Notes under the pieces: generated by a model
Told to the model about the DNA's origin: nothing
Database searches by the model: none
The model's input: only the letters and a program-made list of their open reading frames with translations
Translations under genes and position numbers: made by a program
Assembly (NCBI RefSeq): GCF_001263175.1
Contig: NZ_CP012332.1
Span: 3,802,220 to 3,866,219 of the forward strand
Direction of reading: 5' to 3'
DNA: 64,000 nucleotides
Origin: Vulgatibacter incomptus
GTDB taxonomy: Bacteria > Myxococcota > Myxococcia > Myxococcales > Vulgatibacteraceae
Shown here: positions 17,503-26,781 of the stretch, piece after piece
Numbering within the stretch: the stretch's first letter is position 1
Layout of the letters: every line of letters begins with the position of its first letter

Positions 17503-18423
17503 ATGGTGCATAGAATGGAACAATACGAGGGCCCGGATCTCCTGGAGCTGTCCACCTTCCTCGCCGTCGCCTCGGCGGGCAGCCTCTCCGGCGCCGCGCG
17601 CAGCCTGGGCCTGCCGAAATCGACGATCAGCCGCCGCCTCGCGAGGCTGGAGGAGGAGCTGGGCGTCCGGCTCGTCCACCGCACCACCCGGCGCTTCTCA
17701 CTCACCGAGGAAGGCCTCGCCTACCAGGAGCGCATCCGCCGGGCGTTCGACACGCTCGAGGAGGCGAACGCCGCACTCCGCGAGAGCGAAGAGACGCCCC
17801 GCGGACACCTTCGCGTAACGGCGCCCGTGGACGTCGCCCTCGCGAGCCTCGGCGAGGTGGTGGCCGATTTCACTCGGAGTTATCCGGAGACGACGGTGGA
17901 GCTCATCCTCACGGAGCGGACCGTCGACCTGATCGCCGAGGGCATCGACCTGGCGATACGCGCGTCTCCCGCCTTGCCGGACTCGTCCCTGGTCGCTCGG
18001 AAGATCGCGACGGTGTCTCTCGAGCTGGTGGCGACGCCGGCCTACCTCGACGCCCACGGGAGGCCGGCCACCGTGGAGGAGCTGGCGGAGCACCGCTTCG
18101 TCGCGCGCGCTGCCGTACACGGCCGGGCGACGCTCGAGCTCGTGGGGCCCAAGGGCCAGCGGAAGATCGAAGTGGCCGCTCCCATTGGAGCCACGGACTT
18201 CAGCTTCGTCCACAGGGCCACCTTGGCCGGCGGCGGCATCGGGACCTTGCCCGACATGGTCGCGAACGCCGATCTGAAGGCCGGGCGGCTCGAGCGTGTC
18301 CTTCCCGGCTACACGGCGGGGACCGCGGGCCTCCACGTGGTGCATCCCGGAGGCCGCCTGCTGCCGGCGAAGGTCCGGGCGTTCCGCGACCTCCTCGTCG
18401 AGCGGTTCGCCTCGACCTGCTAG
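17503..18423 (+). CDS. LysR-family transcriptional regulator
   Basis: The product of about 306 residues has an N-terminal winged helix (LLELSTFLAVASAGSLSGAARSLGLPKSTISRRLARLEEELG) and a periplasmic-binding-like effector domain (GHLRVTAPVDVALASLGEVV ... GIDLAIRASPALPDSSLVARKI). The phrase RRFSLTEEGLAYQERIRRAF is the usual linker helix. It resembles the subgroup that controls oxidoreductases or efflux. ATG 17503 follows GGAAG; ATG 17515 is an alternative. The divergent neighbour is yceI, the likeliest target. Confidence 0.93.
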   Translation: MVHRMEQYEGPDLLELSTFLAVASAGSLSGAARSLGLPKSTISRRLARLEEELGVRLVHRTTRRFSLTEEGLAYQERIRRAFDTLEEANAALRESEETPRGHLRVTAPVDVALASLGEVVADFTRSYPETTVELILTERTVDLIAEGIDLAIRASPALPDSSLVARKIATVSLELVATPAYLDAHGRPATVEELAEHRFVARAAVHGRATLELVGPKGQRKIEVAAPIGATDFSFVHRATLAGGGIGTLPDMVANADLKAGRLERVLPGYTAGTAGLHVVHPGGRLLPAKVRAFRDLLVERFASTC

Positions 18424-18534
18424 CGGTCATTGGCGCATGGGCAACGGGCTCGCGGCCGATTCGATGGCCGCGGGGATGGGCAGTCCCGCGCATCTGATAC
18501 AGTCCTTCGGCTTTCGAGACCCGAAGGAGCAACG

Positions 18535-20457
18535 ATGTCTGGCCGGTTTCCCGTCTTGCGTCCCGCCCTCTGTTCGATCCTCCTCCTGGCTGCGGCTGCC
18601 TGCAGCAAGTCCGAGGAGAAGTCCGGCTGCGATCCCGCCTGCAGCGCTGGCGAAGTCTGCGACCGCGGCGAGTGCGTCCCGGTGGACTCCCACTGCGATC
18701 CGGCCTGTGCCGAGGGGGAGATCTGTGATGCGGGTCAGTGCAAGCCCGCCTCCGAGTGCGTGCCCGCCTGTGCCGTAGACGAGGTCTGCGACGGTGGGCT
18801 GTGCATCCACGTGCATCCCGGCGAATGCGAGCCCGCCTGCGCCGCGGGAGAGAGCTGCGTCGAGGGCGTCTGCGTGCCCGACGGCGACTGCCACCCGGCC
18901 TGCGCCGAAGGGGAGACCTGCGTCGACGGGACCTGCAAGCCCGAGCCGAAGGATCCGTTCTCCGAGGGGCCCTACGGCTCCGGGGTGAAGGAGATCGCCG
19001 CGGACTTCACCGTCGAGACCCTCGACGGCCCCTGGAACCTGCGGGCGAACTGGACCGGCGAAGACAACCTCGTCTTCCTCTTCCTCCAGGCGGCGAACAC
19101 CTACAGCAAAGGCCTCTGGAACCCGAGCGACGCGGACGTTAGGAAGCTCCTCGTCTCCTCGCCGCCCAACGTGCACTATTTCTTCGCCTCCTACGACGCT
19201 TCGGCCGAGAGCGACGTCGCCGCGAAGAAGGCGAAGATGGACGCGGTGCTCGCGGCGCTCACCGAGGAGCAGGCGCAGCAGTGGGTGGGCCGGCTCCACT
19301 ACATCAAGACGCGCGCGTCGAACGTCGATGGAAGCCTCGGCGCCGCGATGACGGAGCAGCGTGCGTTCGCGATCGCGGTCGACAGCCGTCAGCGCTGGCG
19401 CGAGGTGGGCCTCCTCCAGAACCCGGGCACTGGCGCGATCGCCGTCCAGTTCCTGGGCAAGGAGGCCGAGGGCTTCAACTATGAGCGCCGGGTCGAGGAT
19501 CAGCGCGACGCGCTCCAGGCCAGGCAGGTGCCGATCTTCGCCAACCAGCGCCACGAAGGCGGCTGGGGCGACGGCTATTACTCGGTGAAGAGCGTGCAGC
19601 TCCCCTCGGCCGAGGAAATGGCCGGCTACGACTCGATGGCGATCTGGATGTACACCGCGTGCCCCGGCCACCAGCAGGGCAAGGACGCCGGCTGCAACGA
19701 GTGGGACTACCTCGCCCACCTCTTCCTCTGTGAGAACGACGATCCCGACACCTGCACCGTGGAGCTCGCCCGCTACGTGACCTCCTATGGCCGCGAGGGC
19801 GAGTGGCTCACCGACGTCTCGGGCCTCCTCCCGCTCCTCGCCGAAGGCGGGACCAAGAAGATCGCGTACGCAGGCGCGAACGGCTACGACATGGACGCGC
19901 GGATCCTCCTCTGGAACGCGGGCAAGCCCATGAGGCCCACCCGCGCCGTGCCGCTGTGGGGCGCGCCCCGGGCCGCCGAGCCCTTCGGCTCCGACTTCAA
20001 CGACGGCCGCCACGCGCCGATCACGTTCACCGTGGACGATCGGAGCGCCGCCCATGTCGAGCTCTACACCGTGATCACCGGCCACGGCTTCGGCGCCGTG
20101 AAGGAGAACTGCGCGGAGTTCTGCAACCACCAGCACGAGTTCACGGTGAACACCGGTCGTCACATGAAGGAGCACAAGATCGCCGGCTCCGCGTTGGGCT
20201 GCCACGACCAGGTCTCGGACGGAGTCGTCCCCAACCAGTTCGGCACCTGGCCGTACGGCCGCGGCGGCTGGTGCCCGGGCCTCGACGTGAAGCCGTGGAC
20301 GGCCGACGTCACCGCGGATCTCGTCTCGGGCGAGAACACGATCTCGTACCGCGGGCTCTTCAAGAACGCCGACTACGTTCCCGTTCTCGACCCCAGGGGC
20401 GACTACATGCCCGAGCTTCGACTGGCGACCTGGCTGGTCTTCTACGAGGCGAAGTAG
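18535..20457 (+). CDS. PNGase F-like lipoprotein with Cys-rich repeats
   Basis: The 640-residue product has a lipoprotein signal (ILLLAAAAC) and then five repeats of about 26 residues with the pattern CxPACxxGExCxxGxC (to about residue 138). The central part (about 150-330) is a strand-rich domain. The C-terminal half resembles peptide-N-glycosidase F: ACPGHQQG...CNEWDY, VELYTVITGHGFG, ENCAEFCNHQHEFTVN and RGGWCPGLDV, including the conserved His and paired Cys. PNGase F cleaves the bond between Asn and the first N-acetylglucosamine of N-glycans. A role in degrading glycoproteins is inferred. The ATG at 18535 has AAGGAG 6 bp upstream. Confidence 0.8.
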   Translation: MSGRFPVLRPALCSILLLAAAACSKSEEKSGCDPACSAGEVCDRGECVPVDSHCDPACAEGEICDAGQCKPASECVPACAVDEVCDGGLCIHVHPGECEPACAAGESCVEGVCVPDGDCHPACAEGETCVDGTCKPEPKDPFSEGPYGSGVKEIAADFTVETLDGPWNLRANWTGEDNLVFLFLQAANTYSKGLWNPSDADVRKLLVSSPPNVHYFFASYDASAESDVAAKKAKMDAVLAALTEEQAQQWVGRLHYIKTRASNVDGSLGAAMTEQRAFAIAVDSRQRWREVGLLQNPGTGAIAVQFLGKEAEGFNYERRVEDQRDALQARQVPIFANQRHEGGWGDGYYSVKSVQLPSAEEMAGYDSMAIWMYTACPGHQQGKDAGCNEWDYLAHLFLCENDDPDTCTVELARYVTSYGREGEWLTDVSGLLPLLAEGGTKKIAYAGANGYDMDARILLWNAGKPMRPTRAVPLWGAPRAAEPFGSDFNDGRHAPITFTVDDRSAAHVELYTVITGHGFGAVKENCAEFCNHQHEFTVNTGRHMKEHKIAGSALGCHDQVSDGVVPNQFGTWPYGRGGWCPGLDVKPWTADVTADLVSGENTISYRGLFKNADYVPVLDPRGDYMPELRLATWLVFYEAK

Positions 20458-20468
20458 AGCCCTTCGCC

Positions 20469-20520
20469 CGCCAGGCCCTTGCCCCCACGCCCAGCCGCCC
20501 CAAACTTTCGGGGCCTGGCG
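20469..20520. repeat. inverted repeat between the PNGase-like gene and SDR gene
   Basis: CGCCAGGCCC (20469-20478) pairs perfectly with GGGCCTGGCG (20511-20520). A competing short hairpin GCCCC/GGGGC (20497-20501/20510-20514) lies inside. It ends 15 bp before the SDR start, and could end the upstream transcript or shape the SDR leader. Confidence 0.45.
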
Positions 20521-20535
20521 CGTTGGGGGTAGGGA

Positions 20536-21381
20536 ATGACCGCGATCGCGGGAAAGCGAGCTCTCATCACCGGGGCGGCGCGGGGCATGGGCCTCGGCAT
20601 GGCCCAGCGCTTCGCCGCCCGCGGGGCCGAGGTCGTCCTCGTGGATCTCGACGAGGAGCGGCTGCGGACCGCGGAGGCCGAGCTTCGCCACGCGGGCCAT
20701 TCGGTCCACGCGTTCCCGTGCAACCTGGCCAGGCGCGAGGCCATCGAGGACCTGCGGCGCGACGTGCTGGTGCGGGTAGGGCCGATCGACATCCTCGTGA
20801 ACAACGCCGGGGTCGTCACCGGCGGAAGCTACGAATCGATCGCCGCGGCCCGCGACCAGGCCATGCTCGACGTCAACGTCGCGTCCGTGCACTGGATGAC
20901 CAAGGCCTTCCTCCCCGATCTGATCCAGAGCCGCGGGGGTCACCTGGTGCAGATGGCGAGCGCCGCGGGCCTGTTGGGCGTCCCGGGACAGGCGCTCTAC
21001 TGCGCCACCAAGTGGTTCGTGATCGGGCTCTCCGAGGCGCTGAGGGCCGAGTGGCTCGAGCAGGGCCATGATCGCATCCACCTCACCATCGCGTGTCCCG
21101 GCTACGTGGACACCGGGATGTTCGAGGGGGTCCACGCGCCTCGGCTGATGCCGATGCTCCACGCGGATCGCCTGGCCGAGAACATCGTCGACGCGGTGGA
21201 GGAGAACCGCCTCTACGTCCTCGAGCCGGCCCTCGTGAAGCTGACGCCGCTCCTCCACGCGGCGCTGCCCAGGGGCATCTTCGATCGGGTGGCGGACGCC
21301 CTGGGGATCTACGGCTCGATGCGCAGCTGGACGGGCCGAAGCGCAGATGAGGTTGCGAGAGGGGCTCCCGGGAGGAAATAA
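20536..21381 (+). CDS. short-chain dehydrogenase/reductase
   Basis: The 281-residue enzyme has a classical SDR Rossmann fold: nucleotide-binding TGAARGMG (residues 13-20), NNAGVVTGG, and the catalytic Tyr and Lys in ALYCATKWFVIG. The Asp in VVLVDLDEERL after strand 2 favours NAD(H). The tail (about 230-281) with IFDRVADALGIYGSM resembles SDRs acting on lipid or sterol-like substrates, but the substrate cannot be set from sequence. The ATG at 20536 follows GGGGGTAGGG. Confidence 0.92.
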   Translation: MTAIAGKRALITGAARGMGLGMAQRFAARGAEVVLVDLDEERLRTAEAELRHAGHSVHAFPCNLARREAIEDLRRDVLVRVGPIDILVNNAGVVTGGSYESIAAARDQAMLDVNVASVHWMTKAFLPDLIQSRGGHLVQMASAAGLLGVPGQALYCATKWFVIGLSEALRAEWLEQGHDRIHLTIACPGYVDTGMFEGVHAPRLMPMLHADRLAENIVDAVEENRLYVLEPALVKLTPLLHAALPRGIFDRVADALGIYGSMRSWTGRSADEVARGAPGRK

Positions 21382-21457
21382 GGGGGTTGGCGTCTCGAGC
21401 GCCTTCCTTCGCTTTCCCCGGGGACCTCGGGGCAGCGCTGAAACGAAAGCCATCTCG

Positions 21458-22801
21458 ATGTCCATCGTACTCCCGCGCAAGCGCTCGCTCGCCCTCCTGC
21501 CCGCCCTCGTCGTCGCCGCCCCGATGTTGGCCTCCGCCAATGGCGCCCACACGGATCCCACCGCGGGCGTGGCGATCGCGGTCGCCGCCATCCTCGTCGC
21601 GGCAATGCTCGGGGGCCACGTCGCCACCCGCCTCGGGCAGCCCGCCGTGCTCGGCGAGCTCCTGGCGGGCGTCGTCATCGGCAACCTGGGCCTGGTCGGG
21701 CTGGATCTCTTCGCGGGGATCGCCACCGATCCCCACATCGACCTCCTCGCCAACCTCGGCGTCCTCCTCCTCCTCTTCGAGGTCGGTCTGGAGTCGTCGG
21801 TGGCCGAGATGGCGAAGGTCGGCGTCTCCTCCTTCGTGGTGGCCATCCTCGGCGTGGTCGCGCCGCTCCTCCTGGGCTGGGGCGTGGGCGCCTGGCTCCT
21901 CCCCGACGAGGGCCTCTACGCCCACCTCTTCCTGGGCGCGACCCTGAGCGCGACCAGCGTGGGCATCACAGCCCGCGTGCTCCAGGACCTCGGCCGCTCC
22001 CAGACCGGAGAGGCGAGGGTGATCCTCGGCGCCGCGGTGATCGACGACGTCCTCGGCCTGATCCTCCTCGCGGGCGTGGTCGGCCTCATCGCCGCGGCCG
22101 ATCAGGGCGGCTCGATCTCCTGGCTCGACATGGGCTGGATCCTGGTCAAGGCGGTCGGCTTCCTCGGCGGCGCGCTCCTCCTCGGCACCCGCCTCTCCCC
22201 GGGCGTCTTCCGGCTGGCCTCGCGCCTTCGGAGCCACGGCGCGCTCCTCCTCGTGGGGCTCTCGATCTGCTTCGTCTTCTCCTGGGCGGCGCATTTCATC
22301 GGGCTGGCGCCCATCGTCGGCGCCTTCGCCGCGGGCCTCGTCCTCGAGGAGGTGCAGTTCGAGCCCTTCGTCGCCCGCGGCGAGCCGACCCTCGGCAGGC
22401 TGGTCTCGCCCATCGCGGGCCTGCTGGTGCCGATCTTCTTCGTGGTGATGGGGATGCGCACCGACCTGCGCTCGTTCGCGATGCCGGGCGTGCTCTTCCT
22501 CGCGGTCGCGCTCATCGTCGCTGGTGTCGTGGGCAAGCTCGTCGCCGCGGCGGGCGTGATGGGCAAGGGGATGGACGCGCTCTCGGTGGGGATCGGGATG
22601 ATTCCCCGCGGCGAGGTGGGCCTCATCTTCGCCAACATCGGCCTGGGCCTCACCATCGGCGGCCATCGGGTCGTCGATCCGGCGATCTTCTCCGCGATCG
22701 TCGTCGTGGTGATGGTGACCACCCTGATCACCCCGCCGGCGCTCAAGTGGAGCATGGAGCGCCGGGAGCGCCGCGCGAGCCGGGCCATGAAGGCCGCATA
22801 G
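21458..22801 (+). CDS. Kef/NhaP-type cation:proton antiporter
   Basis: The 447-residue membrane protein has about 12 transmembrane segments of the CPA2 fold. Typical landmarks are RLGQPAVLGELLAGVVIGN, LGVLLLLFEVGLESS, the ion-binding region ATLSATSVGITARVL, and GAAVIDDVLGLILLA with the paired acidic residues of the discontinuous helix. It exchanges Na+ or K+ for protons. There is no C-terminal TrkA-N or RCK domain, unlike KefB. The ATG at 21458 gives a cleavable-looking or first membrane segment; the ribosome site is weak. Confidence 0.92.
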   Translation: MSIVLPRKRSLALLPALVVAAPMLASANGAHTDPTAGVAIAVAAILVAAMLGGHVATRLGQPAVLGELLAGVVIGNLGLVGLDLFAGIATDPHIDLLANLGVLLLLFEVGLESSVAEMAKVGVSSFVVAILGVVAPLLLGWGVGAWLLPDEGLYAHLFLGATLSATSVGITARVLQDLGRSQTGEARVILGAAVIDDVLGLILLAGVVGLIAAADQGGSISWLDMGWILVKAVGFLGGALLLGTRLSPGVFRLASRLRSHGALLLVGLSICFVFSWAAHFIGLAPIVGAFAAGLVLEEVQFEPFVARGEPTLGRLVSPIAGLLVPIFFVVMGMRTDLRSFAMPGVLFLAVALIVAGVVGKLVAAAGVMGKGMDALSVGIGMIPRGEVGLIFANIGLGLTIGGHRVVDPAIFSAIVVVVMVTTLITPPALKWSMERRERRASRAMKAA

Positions 22802-22988
22802 GCGAGAAGCGCCGCACGCAAGAGACGGGGCTCCGGACGCGCCGCCAAGGCCCCCGATCCGCCAGCCGCGGCCGGCGAATGGTTCCGGCAGAATTTTGTT
22901 CTCTGCTCGACGCTTCGCGAGGTGGCTGCGTAGGATGGCGTCGCCCGGGGCTCGGCAACGGCCGGATGCCCGAGGGCAGGAGCAACGA

Positions 22989-23342
22989 ATGTCGAGCTTC
23001 GCGATGAAGAGCGAGAACGAGAAGTTCTGCACCGAGTGTGCGGCCGTGATCCGCAAGGCCGCCGAGATCTGCCCCAAGTGCGGCGTTCGCCAGTTCGGTG
23101 CGCCCGGCGGGCTCGGAGCCGTCGCGCCGAACGGAAAGAGCCGGTTGGCCGCTGCGCTCCTCGCCATCTTCCTGGGAGGGTTCGGCGCCCACAGGTTCTA
23201 CCTGGGCCAGACCGGGCTCGGCGTGGTCTACCTGCTCTTCTTCTGGACCTTCATTCCCACGGTCGTTGCCTTCATCGATTTCATCGTCCTCATCACGATG
23301 ACCGACGATGCATTCGCAGCCAAATACGGCTCGGCGACCTGA
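22989..23342 (+). CDS. zinc-ribbon TM2 domain protein
   Basis: The 117-residue protein begins with a zinc ribbon (CTEC ... CPKC, residues 15-35) and ends with a TM2 domain: two hydrophobic helices joined by GGFGAHRFYLGQTGLGVVY. The family is common in bacteria and has no settled biochemical role. The ATG at 22989 is chosen from GGCAGGAG upstream and because it leaves the zinc ribbon near the N-terminus. Confidence 0.9.
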   Translation: MSSFAMKSENEKFCTECAAVIRKAAEICPKCGVRQFGAPGGLGAVAPNGKSRLAAALLAIFLGGFGAHRFYLGQTGLGVVYLLFFWTFIPTVVAFIDFIVLITMTDDAFAAKYGSAT

Positions 23343-23394
23343 GGCAATCGCAGGGCGAGCGGCGCTCGAGGTCGTCAAGCGTCCCGGAGAGACA

Positions 23395-23436
23395 GACGCG
23401 GCCGGGGTAGAGCACCTCGGCCGCGTCGTTTTTGTT
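23395..23436 (+). terminator. Rho-independent terminator after TM2 gene
   Basis: GACGCGGCCG (23395-23404) pairs perfectly with CGGCCGCGTC (23418-23427), with an inner GGT/ACC pair, and is followed by GTTTTTGTT (23428-23436). This is the clearest intrinsic terminator in the window. Confidence 0.85.
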
Positions 23437-23445
23437 CGCTCCTCG

Positions 23446-25505
23446 CTACCAGACGATGCAGCGCTTGGCTGGCGCCATCGGGCTTCCGGTCTGGCAGGAG
23501 AAGGCCTCCTGGAAGGCGGGCACGTTGGAGACCGAGCCGATCACGCGGTACTGCGGCGGGGAGTGGGGGTCGACCGTCACGAGCATCCGCGCGTACTCGT
23601 CGCGGCGGTTGGCGCACCACGACTGGGCGAAGGAGAGGAAGAACTGCTGCCCCTCCGTGAACCCGCCGTCCTTCGGCGCGTTGGCCTCGGGGACCCTCTT
23701 GGCGAAGGCGTTCCAGGCGGTCTGCAGGCCGCCGATGTCGGCGATGTTCTCACCCAGCGTGAGGTTCCCGTTCAGGTGCTCGCCGAGGACGGTGTAGCCC
23801 GCGTACTGCTCCACGACGCACTGGGCCTTCTCGGTGTAGGCCGCCGACACGGCCGGCGTCCACCAGTCGCGGAGGTTGCCGTCGGCGTCGAAGAGCCGGC
23901 CCTTGTCGTCGAAGCCGTGGGTGAGCTCGTGCCCCATCACCATGCCGATGGCGCCGGCGTTGGCCGCCGTGGAGGCGTTGGGCGCGAAGAACGGCGACTG
24001 CAGGATCCCGGCGGGGAAGACCATCTCGTTCATCAGCGCGTTGTAGTAGGCGTTCACCGTGGGTGGAGACATGTACCACTCGGTGCGATCCAGCGGCCGG
24101 CCGATCTTGTGGAGGTCGCGCTCGGACTCGAAGCGCGCCGCCGCGAGGCGGTTCTCCAGGTAGGAGGTCTTCACCACCTTGAGCTTGTCGTAGCTGCGCC
24201 ACTTCTCGGGGTAGCCGATCTTGTTCTCGATCTTCTTCAGCTTCTCGAGGGCCTGTTCGCGGGTGGGCTCGTCCATCCACTCGAGGCCCTCCAGGGTGGA
24301 GTGGAATGCGCCCTCGATCCCGCCGACGAGGTCCTTGGCCACGGCCTTGCCCTGCTCGCCGAAGGTCTCGGCCACGTAGGGCCTGGCGAGCGCCTCGCCG
24401 AGGGCGCCGTCGACCGCCGCGACGCAGCGCTTCCACCTGGGGAGGATCTTCTCCTCGCCGGTGAGCTGCGAGGAACGGAAGGCGAAGTCCTCCTGGACGA
24501 AGGCCTCGGGCAGGGCCGGCGCCGAGGAGTTGACCAGCTGCCAGCGCATGTAGGTCTTCAGGTCCGCGAGGCCGCGGGTGCCGAGCACCTGGTCGAAGCC
24601 CGCGAAGAACTCCGGCACGGCGACGTTGATCTTCTCGATGCCCGGGTGTCCCAGGCCCTTGAAGTAGGCGTTCCAGTCGAAGCGCGGCGCGGCCTTCTCC
24701 AGGCCCTTGCGCTCGAGGCGGTGGTAGACCTTGTAGGGATCGCGCCGCTCGGTGCGGGGCATCGACGCCTCGGCGAGGGCGGTCTCGATCTCCATCACCG
24801 TCCGCGCGCTGGCGGCGGCGGCGTCGGCGGGGGCGCCGGCGAGCTCCATCATCCTCGCCACGTGGATCATGTAGGCCATGCGGATCGCCTGGGAGCGCTC
24901 GTCGTTCCGCAGGTAGTAATCGCGGTCGGGAGGCCGAGGCCGCCCTGGTCCGCGCCGCCGATCACCTGCTTCGCGTCGCGGAAATCCTGCTCGGAGCCGA
25001 AGCCGAAGAAGACGTTGACGCCGGAGAGCTGGAGGCGCGCCACCTCGGCGGCGAGCTGCTCGGCGCTGCCGACCGCGTCGATCCGGGCGAGCTCCTCGGT
25101 GAGCGTCTCCATCGACGCGAGCGGAGCCTTCTCCTCGTCCATGCAGGTGGACCAGAAGGCGCCGAGCTTCTCTCCATAGGGCGTCTGCAGCCGGCCCGCC
25201 GCGGCGTCCTCGAGGATGCGGCGGAGCAGGAGCTCGTTGCGCGCCTGGATCTCCGAGAAGCTCCGGTACCAGGCCGGACGGTCGGCGGGGATCGCCGTGG
25301 CCGCCATCCATCCGCCGCAGGCGTACTGGTAGAAGTCGTTGCAGGGGTCTGCGGCGCGGTCGAGGGCGGCCTCGTCGACCTCCATTGGGGGCGGGCGGGG
25401 CGCGGAGGCCTCCTCCTCGGAGAGGACGGAGGCAGGCCGGGGTTCGGCGCTCTTGCAGGAGGCGAGCGCGAGGCAGGCGAGGACGGCGAGCGGAGTCTTA
25501 CGCAT
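23446..25505 (-). pseudogene. M13 (neprilysin-like) metallopeptidase lipoprotein, apparent frameshift
   Basis: The gene encodes a zinc endopeptidase of about 686 residues once one base is restored. The N-terminal frame starts at ATG 25505 with a lipoprotein signal (LACLALASC) and reads DPCNDFYQYACGGW, ending IGGADQGGLGLP. The rest (DRDYYLRNDERSQAIRMAY onward) is in another frame and carries the zinc site GHELTHGFDDKGR, the GENIADIGGL ligand motif and the family-typical terminal CIVW. Adding one C to the CCC on the minus strand (24928-24930) joins GLGLP to DRDYY, exactly as in the family. A sequencing error is as likely as real loss. Confidence 0.88.
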
Positions 25506-25587
25506 GGGGCGGCAGGCTACTACACGCGCGCGCGCCCGGAGCCAGCTTCGAACCGAGGAGAGTTCGTGAAGCGAACTCGCGCTCCGT

Positions 25588-26061
25588 CTAGTTTCCGGCG
25601 ACGTCGCCCTCGCCGGGCCGAGGTGCGGGAGCTCCGTCGTCCTTCGCGGGCGCATCCGCCTCCGGAGCGACGGCCGTCTCCGTGGGCTCCGCGTCGCGGT
25701 CGGCGGGCGCTCGACCGTACCGCTGGAAATACGCGACCAGCTCGTGGTGCTCGGCGATCGAAGGCGTCGGCAGCGGCGCCATCACCCGCGAGATCATCCG
25801 GCCGCGCATCTCCTCCACCACCGCCGGCCACTCCTCCGGGGTGTGCAAGCTCGGCAACGGCACCGCGTGGCAGCTCCGGCAGTAGCGCGCCGCGAGCTCC
25901 GCCCCGCGTCCGTCCGGATCCGGCAGGTCCGCGCGCGTGGTGCCCTGCGGCATGGCGCGTCCGGCCTCCGGCCCCGGCTGCAGGCCCATCAGCGCGATGA
26001 GCGCGGACAAGCCGAGGAGCAGCATGGCGCCGAGCCCGATCAGGAGAAGCTTTCCCCGCAT
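25588..26061 (-). CDS. membrane-anchored c-type cytochrome
   Basis: The 157-residue protein has an N-terminal membrane helix (about residues 5-27), then a short linker and one class I-like cytochrome c domain with RYCRSCHAVP (heme binding CxxCH near residue 61). A Met at MAPLPTP (about 94) could be the sixth ligand. The C-terminus is a Pro/Ala/Glu/Asp-rich disordered tail. It may carry electrons for periplasmic redox enzymes. The ATG at 26061 gives the membrane anchor directly. Confidence 0.88.
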   Translation of the reverse strand: MRGKLLLIGLGAMLLLGLSALIALMGLQPGPEAGRAMPQGTTRADLPDPDGRGAELAARYCRSCHAVPLPSLHTPEEWPAVVEEMRGRMISRVMAPLPTPSIAEHHELVAYFQRYGRAPADRDAEPTETAVAPEADAPAKDDGAPAPRPGEGDVAGN

Positions 26062-26193
26062 CCGCGATACCTCCGGCGCTCTCTCTATCCCCGACCGTCG
26101 GCGACGAAAAGCCCGTTGCGCGATCCAATCAGGCGGGCGGCCGACGGAGGACGAATTTGTGGTCGGACGAACCCCCGCCGCTACAATGCCGCC

Positions 26194-26781
26194 GTGCGCA
26201 AGATCCTTCGTTCGTCGCTATTTGCCCTCGCCGCCGCGCTGACCCTCTCCGGCTGCGGGATCCAGTCCATTCCCCAGGCCGAGAACCAGGTGGACGCCGC
26301 CTGGGCCGAGGTCCAGAACCAGTACCAGCGCCGGGCCGACCTGGTCCCGAACCTGGTGAACGTGGTGAAGGGCTACGCCGCTCACGAGCGCGAGACCTTC
26401 GAGGCCGTGACCGCCGCCCGCTCCCAGGCCACCCAGATCACCCTGCGGGTGGACGAGCTCACGCCCGAGAAGCTCCAGGCTTTCGAGAAGGCCCAGGCGC
26501 AGCTCAAGGGGGCCCTCGGCAGGCTGCTCGCGGTGGCCGAGCGCTACCCCGATCTCAAGGCCAACGAGAACTTCCGCGACCTGCAGGTGCAGCTCGAGGG
26601 CACCGAGAACCGGATCGCGATCGCGCGGCGGCGCTACATCGACTCGGTGCAGCACTTCAACAACCAGATCACCGTGCCGCCCACGAGCTTCACCAACTCG
26701 ATTTTCTATCACAAGGAGCGGAAGGCCCAGTTCACGGCCACGACCGAAGGGGCCGAGAAGGCGCCGGAGGTCCGCTTTTGA
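26194..26781 (+). CDS. lemA: LemA-family lipoprotein
   Basis: The 195-residue product starts at GTG 26194 with a lipoprotein signal (AAALTLSGC). The LemA helical core is plain: VDAAWAEVQNQYQRRADLVPNLVNVVKGY, then FEAVTAARS, ANENFRDLQVQLEGTENRIAIARRRY and FNNQI. LemA proteins are membrane-bound helical bundles of unclear function. It is coupled to the next gene by a TTGA overlap (26778-26781), and lemA-TPM pairs are common across bacteria. Confidence 0.93.
   Translation: MRKILRSSLFALAAALTLSGCGIQSIPQAENQVDAAWAEVQNQYQRRADLVPNLVNVVKGYAAHERETFEAVTAARSQATQITLRVDELTPEKLQAFEKAQAQLKGALGRLLAVAERYPDLKANENFRDLQVQLEGTENRIAIARRRYIDSVQHFNNQITVPPTSFTNSIFYHKERKAQFTATTEGAEKAPEVRF

Noticed and set aside
18427-21846. 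1139-codon minus-strand frame
   Set aside because: It lies opposite the PNGase-like and SDR genes, and has no domains; it is a shadow frame.
21083-23167. 694-codon minus-strand frame
   Set aside because: It spans the antiporter and TM2 region on the opposite strand; composition is Glu/Asp/Arg/His rich with no fold.
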